DNA from: an uncultured Eubacteriales bacterium
GTDB taxonomy: Bacteria; Bacillota; Clostridia; Peptostreptococcales; Anaerovoracaceae
Length of the DNA stretch: 10,563 nt
NCBI GenBank assembly: GCA_902803725.1
Contig: CADCRD010000097.1
Location: 1-10,563, forward strand
Reading direction: 5' to 3'
Shown here in pieces: positions 6,467 to 10,563 of this stretch (within the stretch, counting starts at the first letter, position 1; each line of letters starts with the position of its first letter). The position numbers were made by a program, and so were the translations under genes. The notes under the pieces are model-generated. The model searched no databases, was not told where the DNA came from, and was given only the letters and a program-made list of their open reading frames with translations.

Positions 6467-6621
6467 ATGTTTCACTTACCGATTATTCTGGCACATGACA
6501 GGATTATATGATAATATCCCTTATTGACGACAAGGGCAAGCCACAGTTTTGACTGGTATTTACAAAATGGAAGCAGTTGCAATAGCAGTACTGAAATAGT
6601 AATCGGCAAAGCGGTAAAGCA

Positions 6622-8010
6622 ATGAACAAAAAATATACCACCCATACAAAGCGAAACACATACGACTGCATCGTTATCGGCGCAGGTGCAGCCGGACTGT
6701 TTTACGCTGCAGCAGACAGCATCAGAAATAGTTCTTTGATCTGCCCCGGGAAAAAACTGATCTTAGAGAAAACTGACCGTCCGGGTCAAAAACTCCTGAT
6801 GAGCGGAAATGGCATGTGCAATATCACCCATGGCGGTTCGATCAAGGATTTCATCAGTAAATACGGTGATAACGGCAGCCGGATCAGAAGATGCCTGTAC
6901 AGGCACAACAATCTGGAACTGATGAAGATGATGGAAGCGCTTGGCGTTCCGCTGACTGAGCGCGATGACGGGAAAGTTTTCCCGGCTTCAATGAAAGCAG
7001 GTGATGTTCTGGATGCACTGCTGAATGTAATAAATTTTTCTGAAGATTTTTCCGATTCGGATGTAAGCGGCTGGGGAATCGAATGCGATGCCGAAGTAAC
7101 AGGAATGGAAATCCTTTCAGTTAATGATATTATTCCGGGTAACGACAGTACAGACAATTCTTGCTGCACTGATTCTGTCATCAGATTAATACTGAAAGAC
7201 GGTCGTACATTCGATACATTGAAACTTGTGATAGCGACCGGCGGCGCTTCATATCCGTCAACTGGTTCAGACGGATCGTTTTTCAAAATACTCGAGCGTG
7301 ATCTCAAGCTGAAAGTTAATGCTCTGCGGCCGGCGCTCTCTCCTGTTTTCGTTCAGGATTTTTCGTATTCAGATCTTGCAGGCATCAGTTTTAAAGATGT
7401 GATCATCACCTGTACCGAAAAGACTCTCCACTCTTCCGGATCAATTGACACCCGGACTGCCCGCGGAGGACTGCTTGTAACGCACAGAGGTTTCAGCGGT
7501 CCGGCTGCACTTCACATTTCACAGCACGTAAGAGCCGGTGCTTCTTTGAACATCGATTTTCTGCCTGCCGTCAATGCTGATGAGATGCGCGGCAAGCTAA
7601 AAAACGCAAGAGGAAAATCCGGTCAAAGTATCACAAATTTCATTGCTGCCGAATTCGGACTTCCCAAAGCATTCGTTGCTGAAATTCTGTGCGGACTGAA
7701 TTCTCAGTCAGCAAATCCACGGGCAAAGAAGCTTTCAGACATCAGCAACAAAGACATACAAACAATCATTCAGCTGCTCAAAGGACATGAATACAGTGTC
7801 AGCGGCACCGGAGGATGGAATGACTCTATGGTGACTGCAGGCGGAGCGGCTCTCGATCAGATCGATCTGAAAACGATGCGGCTTGCGACCATTGCCGAAA
7901 CCACCGCACCTGATATCAGGATCATAGGAGAGGCGCTGGATATAAACGGAGATACCGGCGGTTACAACCTTCAGTTTGCTTATTCATCCGCGATGGCTGC
8001 ACTGGAATGA
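6622..8010 (+). CDS. HI0933/YhiN/BaiN-type NAD(P)/FAD-dependent flavoprotein
   Basis: 462 residues, cytoplasmic. The N-terminal FAD-binding Rossmann fold shows CIVIGAGAAGL (16-26). It is followed by the family signatures GQKLLMSGNGMCNITHGG (55-72), KVFPASMKAGDVL (118-130), ATGGASYPSTGSDG (205-218), LLVTHRGFSGPAAL (284-297), VTAGGAAL (404-411) and a C-terminal GEALDINGDTGGYNLQ (436-451) closing the FAD site. This is the HI0933-like oxidoreductase family. One gut member, BaiN, has been linked to reductive bile-acid 7-dehydroxylation steps, but most members have unknown substrates, so no symbol is given. Length is slightly above the usual 400-430 because of insertions near 130-190. The start is fixed by an in-frame stop at 6592-6594, but the ribosome binding site is weak. 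The 3' end overlaps the convergent patatin gene by 27 bp. Confidence 0.88.
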   Translation: MNKKYTTHTKRNTYDCIVIGAGAAGLFYAAADSIRNSSLICPGKKLILEKTDRPGQKLLMSGNGMCNITHGGSIKDFISKYGDNGSRIRRCLYRHNNLELMKMMEALGVPLTERDDGKVFPASMKAGDVLDALLNVINFSEDFSDSDVSGWGIECDAEVTGMEILSVNDIIPGNDSTDNSCCTDSVIRLILKDGRTFDTLKLVIATGGASYPSTGSDGSFFKILERDLKLKVNALRPALSPVFVQDFSYSDLAGISFKDVIITCTEKTLHSSGSIDTRTARGGLLVTHRGFSGPAALHISQHVRAGASLNIDFLPAVNADEMRGKLKNARGKSGQSITNFIAAEFGLPKAFVAEILCGLNSQSANPRAKKLSDISNKDIQTIIQLLKGHEYSVSGTGGWNDSMVTAGGAALDQIDLKTMRLATIAETTAPDIRIIGEALDINGDTGGYNLQFAYSSAMAALE

Positions 8011-8868
8011 AGACTGCACGAACTCAGCTATTGCCGACGCATCACTGTATCCCTTTTTATACAGCAGATCGATTGCTTCTTTGTCTCGGGTAAGCGTTTT
8101 CATCGCTCCTATGTCATCCGGGGAGATCAAAAGAAGCCTCCCCTTTTTTTCGTATTGCTTTGCGAGCCATAGCTGAGTATTGTACACTATCGCTCTTGAG
8201 CGCAAAGCTCTTGCAGCCTCCGGGTATTCTCTTTTGAGCAGGCCTGAGATAAACTCGTCCTTTGAGGCTGTTCTCTCATAATCTCTTGGCCTTGTAAGCA
8301 CGAGCACTATTTTATCGCACCCTTCGTCAAAACATTTTTCCAGCGGTATCGGATCCGATATGCCGCCGTCATAATAAGGTATACCATCAACCTCATAAGC
8401 CTGATTTGCCGCCGGGACGCAGCTGGAAGCCTTTATCGCCCCGTAATCATCCTGCTGCATATCTGTTTTGTCAAAATAATGCGGCTTGCCTGTCAGGGCA
8501 TTTGTCGCTACGATCTTAAATTCTGCGGGGTTTTCCCATGCTGTTTTGAAATCCAGCGGATACTCGCCGCCTTCATTCGACAGATCGCCGTATATATATT
8601 CAAGATCAAGATAATTTCGCGTTTTTATAAAATTCTGCATACTCATGCTTTCTTTGCGAAGATCATATTCCGTATAGAATTCATAGTTACGTCCCCGCTG
8701 ACCCGCCAGGTACGAAACCAGATTCGCACTTCCGGCAGACACACCCATGCAATAATCAAAATGGATATCATTGTCCATACACCAGTCAAAAACGCCGGCG
8801 CCATATGCACCTCTCATACCCCCGCCTACATCTATAACTCCTGTCTTTATTCTTTTTTCGCTGATCAT
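7984..8868 (-). CDS. Patatin-like phospholipase
   Basis: 294 residues from the chosen start. A glycine-rich oxyanion-hole motif GGGMRGAYGAG (15-25), the nucleophile elbow GVSAGS (42-47, catalytic S44) and DGG (167-169, catalytic D167) give the complete Ser-Asp dyad of the patatin lipid acyl hydrolases, which cleave acyl chains from membrane lipids. There is no signal peptide, so it should act on the inner leaflet or on cytoplasmic lipids. An upstream ATG at 8988, inside the radical SAM gene, would add 40 charged residues of low similarity to the family. The ATG at 8868 is preferred because it puts GGGxRG at the usual distance from the N-terminus and has AGGAAAG upstream. It lies 88 bp after the radical SAM gene, probably on the same transcript. 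Its stop lies inside the convergent flavoprotein gene. Confidence 0.87.
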   Translation of the reverse strand: MISEKRIKTGVIDVGGGMRGAYGAGVFDWCMDNDIHFDYCMGVSAGSANLVSYLAGQRGRNYEFYTEYDLRKESMSMQNFIKTRNYLDLEYIYGDLSNEGGEYPLDFKTAWENPAEFKIVATNALTGKPHYFDKTDMQQDDYGAIKASSCVPAANQAYEVDGIPYYDGGISDPIPLEKCFDEGCDKIVLVLTRPRDYERTASKDEFISGLLKREYPEAARALRSRAIVYNTQLWLAKQYEKKGRLLLISPDDIGAMKTLTRDKEAIDLLYKKGYSDASAIAEFVQSSFQCSHRG

Positions 8869-8956
8869 ATCTCTGCTTTCCTGATTCAAATTTCTATGTT
8901 TATGCCTGAATTTACTGTATTCACGATGCGATTTGCTGCTTTCCCAAATCGATCCC

Positions 8957-10342
8957 CTATCTTCCTGACGGGACTGCATCTTCCCCATAGTCCACTGTTA
9001 CCTTAACAGCTTTGCGCTCTTCCCAGAGTTCCTCTGCTTTAGGTGCCCAGCAAGCTGCATATGAATCACACTTCGAGCACAGATGATCTGCACTTTCAGG
9101 TGATTCAAGATCCGTTGAATAAGCACCGGTTTTTTCAACTATTTTGCGCAGAATATCCGGATTTTCCAGCATCGGACAAGGCTGCATCATGTTGTCATTG
9201 AATGGCTGACCGTCATGATAGGCCATGAAAAGCGGCGACCGCAGTATGTCGAGGATGCTCTTCTCACGGATATTCGAATCAGAATAGTGGATAAACACGC
9301 AGGGATCGGCATCTCCGTTGGCATTGATGTGAAAATAGCTTCTTCCGCCTGCTATGCACCCTTTGACATATTCAGCATCATTCTGAAAATCCATTGCAAA
9401 CAGAGGTTTTGTTGCACGGTTCTTTCTGATGCGCCGGTAAACGTTTTCTCTCTGCTCCGGGTTTGGCAGCAGTTCTGCACTGGCATCGTTTCCAACCGGC
9501 ATATAATGAAAATACCATACAAAATAAGCACCGTTTTCGATCATCATATCCCAGTATTCCTCAGAAGTGATCGCCTCCCAGTTCTGGCTCGTGTAGCAGC
9601 ATGAGATCCCATAAAAGAGTTTCCTGTCATGCAAAAGCTTCATCGCCCTGATCACCTTGTCATACACACCCTTGCCTCTGCGGCTGTCCGTTGCTTCTCC
9701 AAAACCTTCAAGCGATAATGCAGGCACAAAATTCTTTACCCTCTTCATCTCGTCTGCAAACTCCTCATCTATAAGCGTTCCGTTGGTGAAGCTCAGAAAG
9801 ACACAGTCATCATGCTTCTCACACAGGCGAATAATGTCACGTTTTCTTACAAGAGGTTCTCCGCCGGTGTAGATATACATATAAACACCTATCTCTTTTC
9901 CCTGGAGGATTATATCATCGATTTCTTCAAAGCTCAGATTCAGCTTGTTCCCGTATTCAGCCGCCCAGCATCCCGTGCAGTGCAGGTTGCACGCAGAAGT
10001 CGGATCGAGCAGTATCGCCCATGGGATGTTACAGTTGTATTTTTCACGAAGGTCTTTTTGTATTGGCCCGCTGATCAGATTGGAGTTGATAAAGAAATTG
10101 ACCGCTACAGTCTTCAGAACTTCAGGGTCAATGTCGTTTATCATATGTCTTACATACGGATAATAAGCATTTTCCGGATCTGTTACAGCTTTACGGATCA
10201 CTGCTCTATGCGGTGCGAACATCCCTCTCGAGAACCGGTCGGCCCAGTTAAGCATCTTCTCCAGATTGTTGTCGGGATCTTTGTACAAGTTGTCAAAAGC
10301 CTTGTTCAGCCCGAATTTTGCTATCGTTGCAGTAACGTTCAT
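8957..10342 (-). CDS. Radical SAM protein with SPASM-like auxiliary cysteines
   Basis: 461 residues. The radical SAM cluster motif is C118-x3-C122-x2-C125 (SACNLHCTGCW), followed by TGGEP (159-163) for S-adenosylmethionine binding and a (beta/alpha) barrel. About 110 residues precede the motif, an N-terminal helical extension longer than usual. The C-terminal part carries C329, C348, C389 and C422-x2-C425-x5-C431, resembling a SPASM/twitch region that would hold one or two auxiliary 4Fe-4S clusters. The final cysteine of the canonical pattern is not seen. Such enzymes modify peptides, proteins or other substrates. No precursor peptide is visible nearby, and the partner gene is a patatin lipase, so a lipid-related substrate is conceivable (inference). 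AGGAGG (10350-10355) lies 7 nt before the ATG. The substrate is unknown. Confidence 0.85.
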   Translation of the reverse strand: MNVTATIAKFGLNKAFDNLYKDPDNNLEKMLNWADRFSRGMFAPHRAVIRKAVTDPENAYYPYVRHMINDIDPEVLKTVAVNFFINSNLISGPIQKDLREKYNCNIPWAILLDPTSACNLHCTGCWAAEYGNKLNLSFEEIDDIILQGKEIGVYMYIYTGGEPLVRKRDIIRLCEKHDDCVFLSFTNGTLIDEEFADEMKRVKNFVPALSLEGFGEATDSRRGKGVYDKVIRAMKLLHDRKLFYGISCCYTSQNWEAITSEEYWDMMIENGAYFVWYFHYMPVGNDASAELLPNPEQRENVYRRIRKNRATKPLFAMDFQNDAEYVKGCIAGGRSYFHINANGDADPCVFIHYSDSNIREKSILDILRSPLFMAYHDGQPFNDNMMQPCPMLENPDILRKIVEKTGAYSTDLESPESADHLCSKCDSYAACWAPKAEELWEERKAVKVTVDYGEDAVPSGR

Positions 10343-10395
10343 TTGTATCCCTCCTACTAAAAATTCATCAAATGTTGATTATTCCTTATTTATGA

Positions 10396-10423
10396 ATTAT
10401 ACTTCTTTAAAATAGAAGTTCAA
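10396..10423 (-). promoter_or_regulatory. Promoter of the radical SAM/patatin unit
   Basis: On the minus strand TTGAAC (10418-10423) and a perfect TATAAT (10396-10401) are separated by 16 nt. Transcription would start near 10389, with a leader of about 46 nt before the ATG at 10342. The spacer is filled by a palindrome (10401-10419). Confidence 0.7.
10401..10419. promoter_or_regulatory. Operator-like palindrome inside the radical SAM promoter
   Basis: ACTTCT (10401-10406) and AGAAGT (10414-10419) form an exact inverted repeat with a 7-nt centre. It occupies the whole spacer between -35 and -10. A protein bound here would block RNA polymerase, so it is a good candidate repressor site. The regulator is not in the window. 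Confidence 0.5.
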
Positions 10424-10434
10424 TCACCAATTAG

Positions 10435-10457
10435 GTTGAAAATGACGATAATTCAAC
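10435..10457. repeat. 23-bp dyad in the divergent region
   Basis: GTTGAA (10435-10440) and TTCAAC (10452-10457) are exact reverse complements with an 11-nt centre, just upstream of the radical SAM -35 and between the two divergent genes. It may be a second regulator site. Arms are only 6 bp, so this is tentative. Confidence 0.35.
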
Positions 10458-10556
10458 ACAAAAGTCAAATTTGTATAAAAACAAGCAGAGAATTGACCTG
10501 GTAATGCAGATAAGAATGTATATGTAACAAACAGAAAACAGGAGAATAAGCAGGCA

Positions 10557-10563
10557 ATGGACA
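10557..10563 (+). CDS. Start of a plus-strand gene cut by the right edge (tentative)
   Basis: ATGGACA at the extreme right edge is preceded by AGGAG about 12 nt upstream. A TTGACC box (10493-10498) with a TATATG-like box near 10519 could serve as a promoter, though that spacing of 20 nt is long. Only two codons are visible, so the product cannot be named. The divergent arrangement with the radical SAM gene is the main support. Confidence 0.35.

Noticed and set aside
6518..6536. CCCTT/AAGGG stem upstream of the flavoprotein gene as a riboswitch or attenuator
   Set aside because: Only 5 bp arms, no T-run and no recognisable riboswitch core.
6524..6554. TTGACG and TTGACT as -35 boxes for the flavoprotein gene
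   Set aside because: No acceptable -10 lies 16-18 nt downstream of either. The promoter of this gene could not be located.
8045..8064. CTGTAT/ATACAG hairpin just after the flavoprotein stop as a terminator
   Set aside because: No T-run follows, the stem is 6 bp, and it lies inside the patatin coding sequence.
8869..8988. 40-residue N-terminal extension of the patatin protein (start at 8988)
   Set aside because: It is highly charged, overlaps the radical SAM gene, and would push the GGGxRG motif unusually far from the N-terminus. The ATG at 8868 has a better ribosome binding site.
8479..9006. 175-codon plus-strand frame
   Set aside because: It is antisense to the patatin and radical SAM genes, without motifs or ribosome binding site.

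Overview
The window looks like chromosomal DNA of an anaerobic Firmicute of the class Clostridia. This rests on strong AGGAGG-type ribosome binding sites, moderate GC, several protein families common in gut and oral Clostridia (C_GCAxxG_C_C redox protein, FeoB-associated-type Cys-rich peptide, alanine/ornithine racemase family), and the absence of respiratory genes. The genus cannot be fixed from the sequence. I see no rRNA, tRNA, CRISPR array, insertion sequence or phage gene.

Layout. (1) 1-739, minus: the first 246 codons of a PLP-dependent alanine/ornithine racemase-family enzyme, cut by the left edge. (2) 740-1036: a repeat-rich intergenic stretch holding the racemase promoter, three dyads and a probable terminator for the next operon. 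(3) 1037-6332, minus: a compact unit read right to left: membrane-anchored TPR protein, a 53-residue Cys-rich single-pass peptide (5153-5314), a C_GCAxxG_C_C redox protein, and two paralogous long-chain acyl-CoA synthetases. Spacings of 1 nt and an overlap of 20 nt point to one transcript, probably from an extended -10 promoter at 6412-6417. (4) 6333-6621: divergent intergenic region. (5) 6622-8010, plus: HI0933/YhiN/BaiN-type flavoprotein. (6) 7984-10342, minus: radical SAM protein followed by a patatin-like phospholipase. The patatin 3' end overlaps the flavoprotein 3' end by 27 bp. (7) 10343-10563: another divergent regulatory region and the first bases of a plus-strand gene.

Functionally the window leans towards lipid handling at the membrane (two fatty-acid activating enzymes, a patatin lipase) mixed with redox or Fe-S proteins (Cys-rich peptide, C_GCAxxG_C_C protein, flavoprotein, radical SAM enzyme with extra cysteines). 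That these form one pathway is inference. The points most worth checking are the duplicated hairpin element upstream of the racemase, the tiny Cys-rich membrane peptide wedged into the acyl-CoA synthetase operon, and the radical SAM/patatin pair.
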